Shown here piece by piece: positions 1 through 13,768 of a stretch of 64,000 bases of DNA (positions are counted from its first letter, which is position 1; each line of letters starts with the position of its first letter). The DNA comes from Vanessa cardui (taxonomy: Eukaryota > Arthropoda > Insecta > Lepidoptera > Nymphalidae). The notes beneath the pieces are model-generated. The model made no database searches, was not told the DNA's origin, and saw nothing but the letters and a program-made list of their open reading frames with translations. A program made the position numbers and the translations under genes. Where the stretch lies: NCBI RefSeq assembly GCF_905220365.1, contig NC_061124.1, positions 9,984,501-10,048,500 on the forward strand, read 5' to 3'.

Positions 1-296
1 TTAAGCGTGCCATTTATATGAGTCAGAAAGTACTTCGAGGGTAATTTCAAAAGAAACTTGCCAATAAAGCAAAAATAGACTTTCGTAAATGCGGCTTTAG
101 TACATGCGATATAAACTACAAGGTAGCCTCGAAAGAGCTGCATCGACCTCAGTAAAAAAACTTTGCAAAAGAGCTAATATATGTCGTACATCATATGACA
201 TAACACCACATACACAAAATGTGATTAAAGACAGTAAGAAATTCTGCTCCATATCGCTTCTAACTGTGAGCCCTCCGGGAGTTCCATCACTACGTA

Positions 297-530
297 GTAT
301 AAAACAAAGTCGTTTTCTCTGTCCCTATATCTTTAAAACTACGCAACGGATTTTGATGGGTTTTTTTAATAGATAGTGTAATTCGAGGGGAAGATTTATG
401 TATATAATACATGGACAATATATTAAAGGAACACGGATCATTTTAGAAGTTTGTAATGTGATGTTATAAATAAACCAATTTTGTAGTATATTTAGTATCA
501 GTGCATCCGTGCGAAGCCGGGGGCCGCTAG
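297..530 (+). repeat. Interspersed repeat ending in 'gtgcgaagccggggg'
   Basis: This stretch resembles the reverse complement of 16335-16640. Both contain a block reading like 'ctttaaaactacgcaacgg', then text about TTTTAGAAGTTTGTAATGTGATG, then 'cgtgcgaagccgggg'. Such 'gcgaagccg' ends are common in lepidopteran transposon remnants. The class (Helitron-like or other) cannot be decided by eye. Confidence 0.5.
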
Positions 531-1009
531 TAGATTATATATTCTGAAGCGTGTGGCATTTTCTGGTATAAATTTTAAATGTATGTGTATTTTCAGTTCG
601 ACGTTATAAACATACATAAGTATATCTTTATTAAACAGTATAGATACGGCAGGTAAATGTGTTATTAGTTGACTCGTGTCAATTAGATGCAGATGTATGG
701 AGCGCAGGTATCAAGTGATGTCCATAATACAACGCAGCGTCGTCATTGATTGCATTCCTGACCACAATTGTCCGTCATCGACAAAACTGGATATGTTTTG
801 ATCTGTATTCATTTACGTTTCGACATCATCTTAGACGTTACTTTATAAACAAATTATTATCTAAGTAGGTTAACATAATCAAAACCGAATAAGATCATTG
901 GTATTTTATCTAAACATATAATGAAATTGGTTTATTTGTTTGTAATAATAAAGTAGTTCTTTTTTACTCAATGCATATGTATGTATATGTATACATGGTA
1001 CAAATACCA

Positions 1010-1150
1010 AAAAAACAATTATTAGCATTTTTGTCTTTCAGTCTGTCTGTTTGTTCCGGCTTATCTCTGGAACGGCTGGACCGATTTTGACGGGACTTAC
1101 ACGGGCAGATAACTGATATAATAAGGAGTCTAACTTGGGCTACAATAATA
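1010..1150 (+). repeat. Lepidopteran-type repeat fragment
   Basis: The block around 'ggaacggctggaccgatttt' followed by 'gggacttacacgggcagataac' is of a kind found in many lepidopteran interspersed elements. No ends or target duplications are visible. It is a fragment, and the family is uncertain. Confidence 0.35.
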
Positions 1151-2582
1151 TTTTTTTTTTTGTTAAATTGAAACGCGTACAATGTCACAGCTAGTTAATA
1201 ATATATAGAAATATATCTATCTTATACAGCATATTTTTGTAATTAATATTGTAGCATATTTCTGTTATGAGATTACTGAAATTAATTATAATAAATATTC
1301 CGGCGTTTAGGCAATAATCGTTATCACTATCAGACCAATCACACAATTAGACTTTGATTAATATTATAAGTGTGAAAGTAATATTGTCCGTGTGTTTTTA
1401 TCTTATCGCGGCTAAACGGCTAAACCAATCGTGATGTAATTTGACAGAACGGTAGCCTTTGACTTCGATAAGAGACAAATATACAGGAAGCTGTATATGA
1501 TATGGTGACGTGAAACATAAATTAGATACGAAGAAGACGATATCTTTCAAAAGATAGTAAATATATTAAGAAATATATGGTCTGTATAATTTCAGGTTAT
1601 TCTCTTTCAGACTCATAGAAACGCGACGAAAACTATAAACGACGACCATTATGGCAAATTGTGTGTAAACGTAACGTAAACGTGAAACAGGCACGTTTAT
1701 TTAAATAATCTAAAACGAACGCGAGTAAAACTGCACTGCATGAAAAGCTGATATATTTTTCCACGAGTATTTTGTTGAAAAAAAATACATATAAGAAGCA
1801 GTTTTATGTGTATTTTAAATATTTAACTAGTCATATTAATCTCAAAATTTAGGTTAGAATTTTGTGAATAGTAAGAGTAATGTAAGATTTTATAGCCGAT
1901 ATAGCTACAGTGTGCACAGTGACACAGAATAACAAGTTTAATGCTTTAGGTAAAAAAAAAAAAAACGAGATAACATAGGAAGTACGTAAAGATAGCGTTC
2001 GGAGAAGATAACTAAAAATCATAAATTTATCAAGAAAGTACACAAATACAGTTTTCTTACGTAAATGAACCGCAGGGTCTTTGATCATGGAATTTTTTCA
2101 GCTAACACAATGTTATTTATAACACTTTAACAAAGAAAATATTGTGAATAAAGCAAATATCATGATAAGATGAGATTGAAATATAAAGCCTATTTGGTTT
2201 CTGTAAACAGTGACGTGCGATACGATACGAACTGAAATATATTATTTTATAGCGCTTGTGTCGCTTGAATATAGCAAATATCCAATCCTAACCCTGAAAG
2301 CGAGCTACAGTGATTAAGAATGGTAATAATAACCAGAGCTCCGCGCTAGGTCAAGGAGATCCAGTGTCATGGTGCCGCATTTACACATTTCCATTCTAAT
2401 CCCATACACATATATGTATTACAAGAAAGTCAACTGTGTAGCTAACTTGTGTACATTTAGAATCTTATTCAATCTTACTATGATTTAAATTTGAGCCTTA
2501 TGTAATTAAAAAAAGTATTTATTTTGAAATAGCTGTCACAAACAATTTTGACGTCATAACAAGGTTACTCTTTTGACAATAC

Positions 2583-3136
2583 CTGTGCTTCAGCATGTTA
2601 TCCGGAACGAAGACATTCCACCAAGAAGGTCTCTTTTGACGGATGTAAGTAGGTGTATCACTCTCTTCGTCGGTGTCGTTGCCACCGGATTTTCGTCTCT
2701 TTTTACGTTCGAGCTGCAGTCGCGCTGCCCACGAGCGCCGGCGGCCTTTATCACTAGGTCCGTAACCGTCCGCTCCGACGGGAACGGCCAGAGAGGCTCG
2801 GCGAGGTGTGTCGAGCGGAGGACCATCAAATTCGGTCAGCTTTCTATATCGTTCAGCAAATGTCGCATCAGACGCTCTGCGCCCATTAGAAGACGAGGGA
2901 GAAAGTTTGATGACCACGACGGGCTCGGTAAACGTTTCCTCGTCGTCCGTGTCCGGCGCGTAAGGTTCCTCGCTGAAGCGTCGCGGAGTCTCATCGATGG
3001 CTTCCTGCAGACTCGCCAGAGGCAAGCTGGGACGGTGCGTGCGCATTCCGCGCGGCATCCGCCCTGGCCGGCCCTGCAGCCGCGCCAGAGCGAGCGGCAC
3101 CGGCGATTCGGTTAGGGTTGGCTCGCTAGCACTCAT
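2583..3136 (-). CDS. First coding exon of an unrecognised gene (alternative N-terminus 1)
   Basis: This exon encodes 184 residues plus two bases. It starts at the ATG 3136-3134 (MSASEPTLTE...), which has an in-frame TGA three codons upstream, and ends at the donor CAG|gtattg (gt at 2582-2581), phase 2. The exon is much more GC-rich than its surroundings. The protein is proline-, serine- and arginine-rich, with an acidic stretch (DTDDEE), a basic cluster near residues 145-153 (ERKKRRK) and a tryptophan-containing end (KRPSWWNVFVPDN). It has no signal peptide or membrane segment and looks like a disordered cytoplasmic N-terminus with possible phosphosites. The next exons lie left of the window. 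The exon at 32934-33070 ends in the same phase, so the two may be alternative starts of one gene. I do not recognise the protein. Confidence 0.75.
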
Positions 3137-6100
3137 CGTCACTCACTGCCACTGTAGTTGCACTCAGTCACTTGCACAATACTTTTTAAGGGCCTATTTT
3201 ATTAGCTCCATTGATAAAAAATACTTTATCAAAGCTTCAAACATTGCGATAAGCAAAGTAATATTTAGTTTTATCGTTGAGTCTCTGTGAAATACAATTA
3301 ACCAATTCGGTTTATTAATAAGGGGCACTTGTGTTGCATCATGTAACAGAAAACGATAATAATTTCATTTCCAAAACGCTTTTATGCAATAAATAAATAT
3401 AATGTGACTTTTTACTTCGAAGAAAATCAATTCGTAAATAATTATTATCTTAATATTAAATCCAAGTGCCTTGACACCGGTTTAACGAGCCAAAATTTCG
3501 TTACGGTCCATTTACTAATCCGCTTGCATCAATATTCTGTCAATAGCAGTAATTCTATAACTTTTGTTCCTAAGTTTCGGAAATTATACGAAATGGAACA
3601 AACAAAACTATTAGTAATTAAGTTTGACAGAATGCTATTAACGTCGAAATTGAACAAAAACCGTTTAATTTCACATCGTTAGTTAGTATTTGTCATTGAC
3701 TATCAGTTACAAAAGCGAATCAGTGATAAAAGATCGTGACGTCATGTATAAGACCGTTTAATATCTCAACGAAGTTGGAACGATGGGAATAGAAAAGCTA
3801 TTGAGATAAAATTGTACAACACGTGGTCAGCATGTCTGCGGCAGTCTAGGGAATTATCTTGTTACCATTACAAGTGCCGGCGCTATTCCATATACGCAGG
3901 TGCAGCTTTCGTAACTGCATAGTCGTCATCGACTCACGCGCGACGTCGCGGGGAAAGTTGCCACCGGTTCGTATAAGTTGCCGTCTCACGTTACTAAGGT
4001 CGATTTCATTATCACTTGATGGTGAGACCAATCAAGCAGCGCACATATTACAAGAATCTCAACGAATTAACAGAGACGACTCATTCGAAAATACTGTAAG
4101 GATAACCCCAATAAAGATGTTATTTACATCTGAGGCAGCGTTGTACGACACGTGCTCGAAATAGTTAGAAAAACAATCAGATGTGGCCGACACACAACAT
4201 CACCAAGGTCGCACTTCAATTGAGTTTATTAATTGTCTCTCATTGACTTTATAAAGCGTTTTATTAAAAATAGCACATTCTATTAATTATATTGCCAACG
4301 AAATAAGCATATATTAATTAGGTAACGGTGAAAAGAACAGTAGAAAGCTATTCATAAATGAACTTCCGCCAGATCGAGTCAGATGAGATTTTAAATCAAT
4401 ATATTGGTATTGTGTTATTTAAAATTAATCTGTAGTTAGTCGCTGATGGAAAGTTTGTAATAGCTTAATGTTTGTAATTAACTAATGAAGGCCAAGTGTA
4501 ACAGAACTTGCAATGAGAGCACTTAAAAAAAATTAAAACTTTATTTTTCTTCTTGCAACTCTGAGGTAAGCCAGTTAATGTCCTCAATCAAGCAAAGCTG
4601 AGTATATTCCAATGTCATTAAAATTAACTACGATATTTTAACGATGGCAACCTAGATTCATTTAATCTATCTTATGTATGTTTATGATACTTTTGTGGAA
4701 ATATCGAAATTTAAAAGATAAAATCAAACACGAATGCGCCACAAAAATGATGTGACTTGTGATTGATGATACCTGAGTGAAAAATATCGTCATCGGGCTA
4801 TACATTTGACATTCACAATTGTGGATGTCAAAAAGAAAAATGGCGTACATTTTGCATACTTACAATTGAAAAATAAAATACCTAGTCACATACAATAAAA
4901 GCTAATTTGTGCAGCGCGCATCAATTTAAATATCTTTAAAATTAATTTATCTATTATAACAAGATTCTAAGATTAACTATTTTTTAATTTTTAGACATCC
5001 ATACATATATACGGGTACGTTTCTTTATCAACCTCCAATAAAGCAAGAACGGTGTATTTGTTTTTAAATTTCGAACCTTAACATTATCAACAGAAATAAG
5101 TTTAATATATTAAGTTAGATTGAAATACTTGTATAAAAAAAAAAACAAAAACTAAAATATTTAAGTCTAAAACATACAAGGACGCTTAAACGTTTCATGT
5201 AGCGTATATATACGATATAGCTATAGTCCCTGCTACATAGTTAGGAGTAATCGTGGAAAATCTCTGCTGAAATGTTACACGGTGCACGGTAATAGCTGGG
5301 GGAATGATAGAGCACGCACAATCGCTCGTAAATGGCATGGGCCTTCATTGTGCCTTTTGTTAGCTACTTATCGCACGTTGCAACTACGCATAAGTCAATT
5401 GCAATTACTGTAAAACGCTTCCATAGTACAAAATTTCATTTCATTTAATTCACATACATAACTGAATACGATGTCTTATTCGTGATTATTAAACACTTTA
5501 CCTTATATTATAAAATTAAATACTTAATCGCGGATGTGATTTTAAAGTGTAAATTTCTTGTACACGATGTTTACAAAAAAACTTGCCAAATGATTTTTAT
5601 TTACTTTAGATATTCAATATTATGTAGATTGTTATTCGAGAGACGCGAAGGAAATTTATTTTGAATCTATTGCAAATCAGTTAATGCAACATTACAAAAA
5701 GGTTATATCATATATAGGTACATTTTTTATTACATGCCTCATAAATAGGGTTGCCATCTATAGTCATCATCACAGGACAAGACGCGAGAAAACCCCGGAT
5801 TTTAGAGTCCGAAAGTCGGATATATCAACAAGATATTTTAAACATATTCGATGTAATAAAAAACACTTCAGAATGTCATAAATAACCTTTTTTATTAATT
5901 CATTATTTTAACAAAACAATTTGTTACAAATTGTTTATATAAATCACCTTTTAAAATTTTTGAAACCATCCCCGGACGCTCGCCGGATGCCTTCTAAACT
6001 AGGACAAATCTGAGGAAACCCGGACAGATGGCAACCCTAGTCATAAACAACCAAATATCGATTATAATTATTTAAAGATTTATTATTTTATAATGTAATT

Positions 6101-8330
6101 CGAGCAGACATACATTATACGGCAAATGATTTTATCCGTTTAATGTTTATATTATTTATAACATTTAAAGCACCTAATAAATTGACAAGATTACAATTTA
6201 GATAATGATTCATATAAATAAAGAGACGAAATAGTGATACATAAAACAGATTAAGCGTTCGAACGTCCTTACAATTTATTAAATTAAAACGATGATGTTA
6301 ATTGAAATACGAGTTTGACGAAATAATGCGTCTACATATAACAATAATATAAAACGTTGCAAAGAACCAATTCACGGTAAGCAAAATATATTCCAACGAC
6401 AACTTTATTGCTTTTTATTTATGGATAACATTGAACGAAATGTTATTGGAGAAACGCGTTGTTAAATTGTTTATAGACAAAATTGTATACATAATTTGCT
6501 TGAATTATAGTGTATACATTATCTAGAGCGAGATACAATACATGTCCACACACAAAGACAGTCGGCATATGCAAACAAAGAATATTCAATGAGACTCCAA
6601 GTCCTCAGTTCGCAGCTGAACTGAATACTGATTAATTGTTTACGACAATAAACTAGCATGGGACAAAGAAAATCAATCTCATTAATACGTATATAATGAA
6701 TAGGAAATTAACACTGGCGTTTATATATATATTATTGAAAATAGGAAATCAAACGCATTACGTTATGAGACGCTGAGAAAATAATCATCGATGGTACAAG
6801 TGACAATTATTAATGAGAAAAATAAAACTATTATTTCTCACGTAAATGAATTGTTGTTTACGACTTAGGTATTGTATTGATACGGAATGAATTGAAAGAG
6901 AGTTTAACTATGACGCATTCGTCTTAGCCGTTTGAAAATACGTCACGATCACGAAGATACTTTTCGATTAAAGAGACCAAATAAACGCTTTATATCTATC
7001 CAAACTCCATTACTAAAATTCCAGAAATATGGCTCTGCGTACCTATAAACATTAACCCATATACTTTTACTACTTGAACTATTTAAAGAGAACCTTTTAT
7101 TTTAATTATTGTCCCTATTTTCAGTTCAGTCGAAATGATGACAGCAAGAAATTATATCGTTGGAAATATGTGTCGCAATGTCAACTATTACAACGTAATG
7201 ACTTCGCTTAATTACATAATAAATACAAGTCAAGATACTAAATGTTCCTTATTCGGAAAATAAATAATGCGTTTCGTAATAAACAAATCAAATCAAGTAA
7301 ACTATCTTGGTTATTGTTAGTAAAATGGAACAGAAAATCTTGTAGGAATATTTGGGAATATTTCCAAATTAACAACTGCTACGAATAAATCTCTTTGAAA
7401 ACGTTTTGCAATCTTGTTGTCCCGATTTCGTTCACGAAAAAAATTAACTGTCATAAAATATTTTAAACAACATTTAACTACCGCAATTTGGGATTAATTT
7501 TTAATCCTAATTACCCCTTTAACCATCCTACATATATTTACATAATAGAAGATTTTTTAAAATCATTTTTATCCCAGTGCAATAACCAACCTTCAACTAT
7601 CTTTCTATGGTGATGATATCTAGTACATCAGAGAGGAAGAAGCAAGTGTGGAAACTCAATGGCACGGATAACACTTGTCTTGGCAATAGGATCGATACAA
7701 ATAATTAAAATGCAAAGATGAATTCCTTTCGATAATATCGAGGTTCAAATGCCTCTCATGTACACGGAGGTCAACCAGAGGCTGGATTTAAAACGCGTAC
7801 ATTGTTCATACCTGCAGCTTAGTAGACAATTATACGTAGTCTTACTCCTATAGTTACGACGTAAACGTTAAATAATATTAACCAAACAGAATAACAGTGG
7901 ACGCACAACCATGGACGTGACGATTTTATTGTTTAAATTAACTGATTAAAACTAAAAAAAACTTGTCGGCCATTGCTATTTTTATTCGCTATAAAAAGAT
8001 TATTACAAGCCTTTGACCCGATTTTTTATAGTAGACACAAATGGTCAACGTTCTTGGTTTAACATAACTTAGCTATACCTAGGGTTGCCTTTCAAGACCA
8101 TTCTAACGCATACCAGTCATAATTGAGACCTTTTGCGTTTTCCTTTCAATATTCGAGTGTCAAAAGTTCATCTTGGTGAGGGTTCGGCTAAATTTTGCCT
8201 TTACTAATAAATTCAGTTATTTGTGAAGCGCCAAAATAAGGATTTTACTTAATAACGAATCATAGATTTACTACTGTTTTATGGTCTTCAACATATTTTA
8301 AGGCACATGAAGCAAAGCGCTACGTGCTGG
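3137..8330. other. AT-rich non-coding DNA with one MITE
   Basis: No supported gene. A slightly more GC-rich patch at about 3880-4000 shows no convincing splice or coding structure. The only clear element is the MITE at 5746-6040. If the exon at 2583-3136 has upstream non-coding exons, this is intron. Confidence 0.45.
5746..6040. mobile_element. hAT-like MITE with TAGGGTTGCCATCT ends
   Basis: The element starts tagggttgccatct and ends agatggcaaccctag, so the ends are inverted copies of each other. It is about 295 bp and non-coding. It is flanked by tcataaa at 5739-5745 and again at 6041-6047. Counting one further base gives 8 bp with one mismatch, the length expected for the hAT superfamily. 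The superfamily call is inference from end sequence and target duplication length. Confidence 0.7.
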
Positions 8331-8339
8331 AATGTTTTA

Positions 8340-8535
8340 TACAATTTGGAAAACAGCCCTATTCTCGCGACGAAGCGCCGACTCAGCAGATGTCGCGGCG
8401 GTCAGCCCTCACATAACATAATTCTCAAGTTACGTCTATTGCTAGAAAAATGTAGGTCGTGTCCGATTTCAAAGCGCAGCGGGACTTGCATAACTCGAGC
8501 CTCGCCTCGCCCGCCGTCGACACCCGACTTTCAGT
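8340..8535. other. GC-rich islet, function unknown
   Basis: A stretch of raised GC and CpG content inside AT-rich DNA, including 'cgcgacgaagcgccgactc' and 'gcctcgcctcgcccgccgtc'. No open frame with splice sites is convincing on either strand. It could be a promoter, an enhancer or a repeat fragment. Confidence 0.3.
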
Positions 8536-10081
8536 GACATTGAGTCTATCGTATCGACCAAGATTCATTATAAGTATATTTCATCGATAAGATAACACAT
8601 TATTTCAATCACAATCCAATTGAATCACTGTGCCTTATCTCTCAATGTCATATAATATATTTGTAACCCCGATTTTTGATAACGCCGAACATACATAAAT
8701 ATTATTCTCATTTTAATATATATATATATATATAGACCAGACAATTACAGAATAATGCTTATTTTATTAATAAATCTATACTGACAATGATTAATTAACT
8801 TTTGAATACTGAACCGATACGATAACAATTAGTGTAAATGATTCTTAATTCCCTTTAACGGGTAAATGAAAATATTGCACACGTGACATTACGTAAATTA
8901 AAGAGTCGGTATGAAACATACATATATCGTCTAGAATTGTACAATATGCGTATTGTAAAGTAAAAGTTTTTTAAACGGGCTGGAAGCAAAAAAAATGGGC
9001 CCCGCCTACGGCCCGACTCGGTCACAAACGTGCATTTGCATCATTTTCGTCTGCGCCCGACTCGCGATTATATATTGTATTTATAGCCTTGTTCCTCGAC
9101 GTATGGAGCATTTGCAGTAATTAAAATGCTTCTTTATTAGGAACCAACGAAAGCATCGTCTTTATTGTACTGCGCTATACATGTTTTCTGATATACTCGA
9201 GTAAACACAAAATGTATCATGTGATAAACTTAATATAAAATTACGAGTTACTACGATTTTTTGTTATTTACATAAAATGATTGATGGAATACTTTTGGAT
9301 TAAACATCGTAAATAGGATAAATATTTGATCAATATTGTGTTCATTTATTAGTCTCGGTGTAAAGATCAACATAAATATATCTTTCAACATAATGATTTG
9401 ATATTACTTAAGTTACGGTAAATTAAGGAGAAAAATCACAAATAAAAAGTCAACGAAACGAAATAAACGTTTATCGATCTCAAAGATGCATTTATTGATT
9501 TTAAACAAGATTGTAGCTTCATCAAAATTCATTTTGTGTCACATGTTTTATCTTTATGTTAAAATTATTTAAGTAACAATAATAAGGAAAAATTTATCGG
9601 GTTCCAAAGGGCCCGAGAACTTATGAATGAATCCGTGCGCGTGTTCTCACGAACGGTGACCTTTGTATTGACATAATTATAAAGTATCGATGTATTCGAA
9701 TATTCGATGTTTATCGATCGTTTTAAAAGTTCAATTCATTTATTTTTAATCCTGAACCGTTTTGTGTTATAAATTACGTAATTTAAATGCTATCTACGAG
9801 CTGCGTAGAACTTCGTAGCATGTCTAACAAACGCGGGGAGGGTACTTAAAGTTGCAACAATGTGCAGAAAATAAATAAAATTAAATAATAAAAAAATACA
9901 AAACATGCAAACTTATGCAATGTGGGTAGTTTACGAATAAACCGACGACAATCACATTAACAATAGGGCCGGAGCCAGGCACTTGGAGAAATCCGATACA
10001 ATATAATTTTGGTAATACAACACAAGTGCGAAACTTATTTAAAACATTGCTAACACAAATCGCGTCGTTCTAAGTTCTTAC
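8536..10081. other. AT-rich non-coding DNA
   Basis: Nothing identifiable apart from a short (ta)n run at about 8717-8736. Confidence 0.4.
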
Positions 10082-10330
10082 GGGTTGCGGCCACGCACCG
10101 ACCTCCTTTCCCCGCTGCACTGGCGCAACGGACAAACAAAATAACTAGACGAAGATGTCGGCGTACGAATTCGTAGCGTAAACTGCGCGTGCGACTTTCA
10201 CTGCGTTACGAGTGCGCGAGCTTGTGTCACCGCGTGCGAACCTCGCGGCGCTTTGAATGCTACTGACTGCTGGTAGGTATCGCTGCCTATGGAGGGGCCA
10301 CCGGTCCGTCTGAGATAACGACATCACCTG
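10082..10330 (-). promoter_or_regulatory. Possible minus-strand promoter with non-coding first exon
   Basis: This islet is GC-richer than its surroundings and has no convincing coding frame. On the minus strand it carries an arthropod-type initiator TCAGT (10266-10262). About 180 bases downstream is a donor-like CCC|gtaagaac (gt at 10081-10080). A weak DPE-like GCACG sits near +28. Together these suggest a transcription start and 5' UTR exon that could feed the minus-strand coding exon at 2583-3136. RNA evidence is needed, and an enhancer is an alternative. Confidence 0.35.
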
Positions 10331-11491
10331 ATAAAACGTCTGAAATCAACCCCCGCTGTTAGACGTCATACCCTTAGTACTCATCTTTTGTGTGGCATCT
10401 CAATATATTTATTATCATGTTTTTCCTCCAGGTATAATTAATCACTAACTTCAAGCTAATAATTAATTAAAAACTCCCATTAGATTCTTGTATCAATTAT
10501 TTCTTATATACCTAAAGCTTTTAATACAAAATATTTTTGGCAAACATACATTTCTGTATAAATAAATAGGAAATTATTAAATTAACGTTTTTAATGCCTC
10601 GTGTCGTAAGTAATCCATTGTATATTCAATAACATTTTAATTGGTATTGCATCCCACTAACTATTGTTGTATTCAAATCAATTAAACGCCTATAGCTAAG
10701 ATTACATCTAAATGTATAAAAAAATGTAGATAATAATTCTTTATGTAATTTTTATCTTTAATAAAGCTGTATATATTCAAAAAATTATAAAAAGCCTAAA
10801 AAATTAAAAATAAATATTGGAGTACGAGTTGGAGAAGATAGACCATTAGTTTTATCAATTTTGGTTTAAGACTTTGGTTTCGATTTTCGTGACCTTCTTT
10901 AGCCGAGGCAGCAATTCTCACGCAAGACACACAATCTGCGCACGACACATAAAATCGCACAAGTATGTGAACAAGCACAGACTCTTTTCTTTCGATCTCA
11001 TAATTCGATAGCTGATCCGACACGGATCGAAAAGGACTTAGATGCTTTAATTAATTTAAATGTTTAATTAATTCAACAATAATAATTAGCCAGCCAAAGA
11101 TCTGCAACTATCATATCCACACCGGCAAGTTTTGAAGAAAAAATAAATAATCAAGTTATTATTACAAACGATAAAGTCAAGCGCGGTCAAATATCAATCA
11201 GGATGAAATGCGGTTATCTCGTTGTCCATTATCAAATGTAGTTAAGTAGAACAATCACGAAATCGAGAGTGAAATGTGACTATTTTTCAAGATAATACGT
11301 GACCGTATTCGAAATATGTGTTTGATGTAGATTCTGTATTAAGATTATTAGATATTTTATGAACAAAAAACAAAACAACACTTAATTTTGTTTTTAAAAA
11401 AAATAACTGTCAATAAGTGTGTGTTTGTATATTAAATCGGACTGGCCATGTAAACGTTTCCACCATTATTCGAGATATTGACATTATTAGA

Positions 11492-11730
11492 GCCGAGAGG
11501 GCCCAATGGTTAAAACGCCTGCACCTTAACCGATGTTAACGGGTTCAAATCCAGGCGACCACTGAATATTCATGTGTTTAATTTGTGTTTATAAATTCAT
11601 CTCGTGCTCGGCGATGAAGTAAAACCTTCATATGTTACACCAATCCGCATTGGAACAGCGTGGTGAAATATGTGCCAAACCTTCTCTTCAATGGGAGAGA
11701 ACGCCTTAGCACAGCAGTAAGAAATTTACA
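11492..11730 (+). repeat. tRNA-derived SINE (family B), diverged
   Basis: It begins gccgagagggcccaatggtt, an A-box-like tRNA part, and has the B-box-like 'gggttcaaatccag' about 50 bases in. It continues with the tail shared by the other copies: 'cgcattggaacagcgtgg', then 'cagcagtaagaaatttaca'. Copies at 54702-55005 and 62271-62568 are better preserved. Confidence 0.85.
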
Positions 11731-12599
11731 TCTGAGGTGTGAATTTCTAGTAAAAGATTTATACTTATGATAGTAATAGGTTTATACTCGGCGAAGGGGT
11801 TGCGTAATAGATATACAAAAAAATGAAATAAAAACCAAACACTTTAATTGTCCTTCTGTCCAAGCGTGTGACCCAGACTATTATCACAAAACAAGGTAGT
11901 ATTTATATAAAATATGAAAAATCTTTTAAAAATTCGTTTAAAATTAAATTTTGTAGTCAAAGATTATTTTTATTAAAATTGGTATACATAATAAGGGGAC
12001 TATTTTAATACCCCCTGTTAGTAAAATAGTTTTATTTTTAACTTATAAAAAATTCCAAATCGACATAAGATAAAATAAAAATGGCCTATTCCAAACACGA
12101 AAGGAGTAAAGACAAAAAATAACTTTAATATTAAACATAATAACTAATATATTGAGTATACTCAGCAGTACTACAACTGTATAAGAAAAAAATATGAAAA
12201 CGTAAACATTCTAACCGAACTAAGTATACTCATAGAAATTTCATTTCTAAGAGGTTTTACCAATTTGGCGCCAAATGTAGAGGATGTAAATTCGCGAAAA
12301 TATTGTCGTTTTGAAAACGTTAGTGTCGAAAATAATATAACATTTAATTAATATTTAATCATAAATAAAAATATGTTGAACAAGAACTGTTTATTTTTTA
12401 ATAGACCTATGTTAGTAGATCTACTAGAAACTACTATACAGGGCCTGTAATATTATACATTAGGCAACATTAGGCAGTTCAACAGCAACTCCAACTGCCA
12501 AGGCAAACCAAACATATAACAAATAAATTAAATAATTGAATGTGAATAATTTTATCTATTATAATTATCAAAGTAAGTAAATAGACAAGTTTTTATCTA

Positions 12600-12800
12600 T
12601 ACTACTATTATAAAGAGGAAATTTTTGTATTTTTGGGTGTATATGTAATGAATAAACTCAAAAACTACTGTGCCGATTCTAAACATTTTTGTACTAATGT
12701 AAAGCTGCATTTATCTTGAGTAACATAGGCTATATATTCCCAGAAAAGATTAGGGATCCTTACTAAAACTTAAGTTAAGTAACCGAAGTTAACCGAAAAA
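12600..12800 (+). repeat. Lepidopteran interspersed repeat fragment
   Basis: The block 'aataaactcaaaaactactg' followed by 'tgccgattc' and 'tcttgagtaacataggctat' is a recurrent motif of lepidopteran transposon remnants. No boundaries can be defined. Confidence 0.35.
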
Positions 12801-13472
12801 AGTGCCCTAAAATATCTTTCGTGGCATGCGCTACGGAAACTATTGATGTATTGCTGATAGAACAAAAGTATGTTCTAAATGATTAAAGAACATTAATACC
12901 AACAAAAAATTCGCGATACCATATATGCTTCTATTATCGTTGAGTCATAATAACTATTTTTTACATTTTTAAGTTAATAGAAGTACCGACCAAAGATGAA
13001 CCATGCTATTCATCATCCTGTTTAAATCATTATCCAAATAAATCATATTGTTTTCTAGACTGTGTCAATTCATACAGAGTACATATTGTTTAAATCTGCT
13101 ATCCATTTAATAGACATTACAAATTTAATAAGTCATGGAAATATAAAAAACATAATTTGAGAGAGATTAAGATAATAGTAACCTTAAGAATAAATACGTT
13201 ACCTAAGTAAAAAAAAAACGTTGAACAAATTCGGACAAAGAATAAATAGATAGCGTTTAAAAAAAATGTAAAAATAAAACACCAAACAAATTTGAATAAA
13301 GTGTAAAAATATAAAAAAAAAATTATGTCATCTCGTGCGAAGCCGGGACGGACCATATTATAAGTTAACAATAAAAGTTTTAGTGTAAGAGTTTTTTTTT
13401 TTATTAAGCGCATTTAGGTTTAGGTTGTTTCAAAAAAGTTTGTTTTTTTTGGTGAATCATCAATCAATTTTT

Positions 13473-13768
13473 TTACTTGGTGGTAGGGCTTAGTGCAAGC
13501 CCGTCTAGGTAGTACCATCCACTCATCAGTTATTCTACCGCCAAACAACAGTACTCAGTATTGTTGTATTCCGGTTTGAAGGATGAGTGAGCCATTGTAA
13601 CTACAGGCACAAGGGACATAATATCTTAGTTCCCAAGGTTGGTGGCGCATTGACGATTTGAGGAATAGTTAATATTTCTTACAGCGTCATTGTCTATGGT
13701 TAATGGTGACCACTTACCATTAGGTGGCTCATATGCTCGTCCGTCAAGCTATACCATAAAAAAAAAAT
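13473..13768 (+). repeat. Poly(A)-ending SINE-like element (family A)
   Basis: It starts ttacttggtggtagggctta and passes through 'ccgtctaggtagtacc', 'actcagtattgttgtattcc' and 'gtgaccacttacc'. It ends 'ataccataaaaaaaaaa'. The poly(A) end on one side in all copies indicates a retroposon. The same family is found at 18695, 19379, 52142, 58138 and 63172, with older copies at 22320 and 24632. Confidence 0.85.

Larger units (their letters stand above)
1..2582. other. AT-rich non-coding DNA left of the first exon
   Basis: No convincing coding sequence is seen here. If the exon at 2583-3136 is a first coding exon, this stretch is the start of its downstream intron on the minus strand. It contains old interspersed repeats near 297-530 and 1010-1150, annotated separately. 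The rest is AT-rich and unremarkable. Confidence 0.5.

Noticed and set aside
2573..3115. 180-codon plus-strand frame
   Set aside because: Antisense shadow of the GC-rich minus-strand exon 2583-3136, which has a start preceded by a stop and a splice donor.
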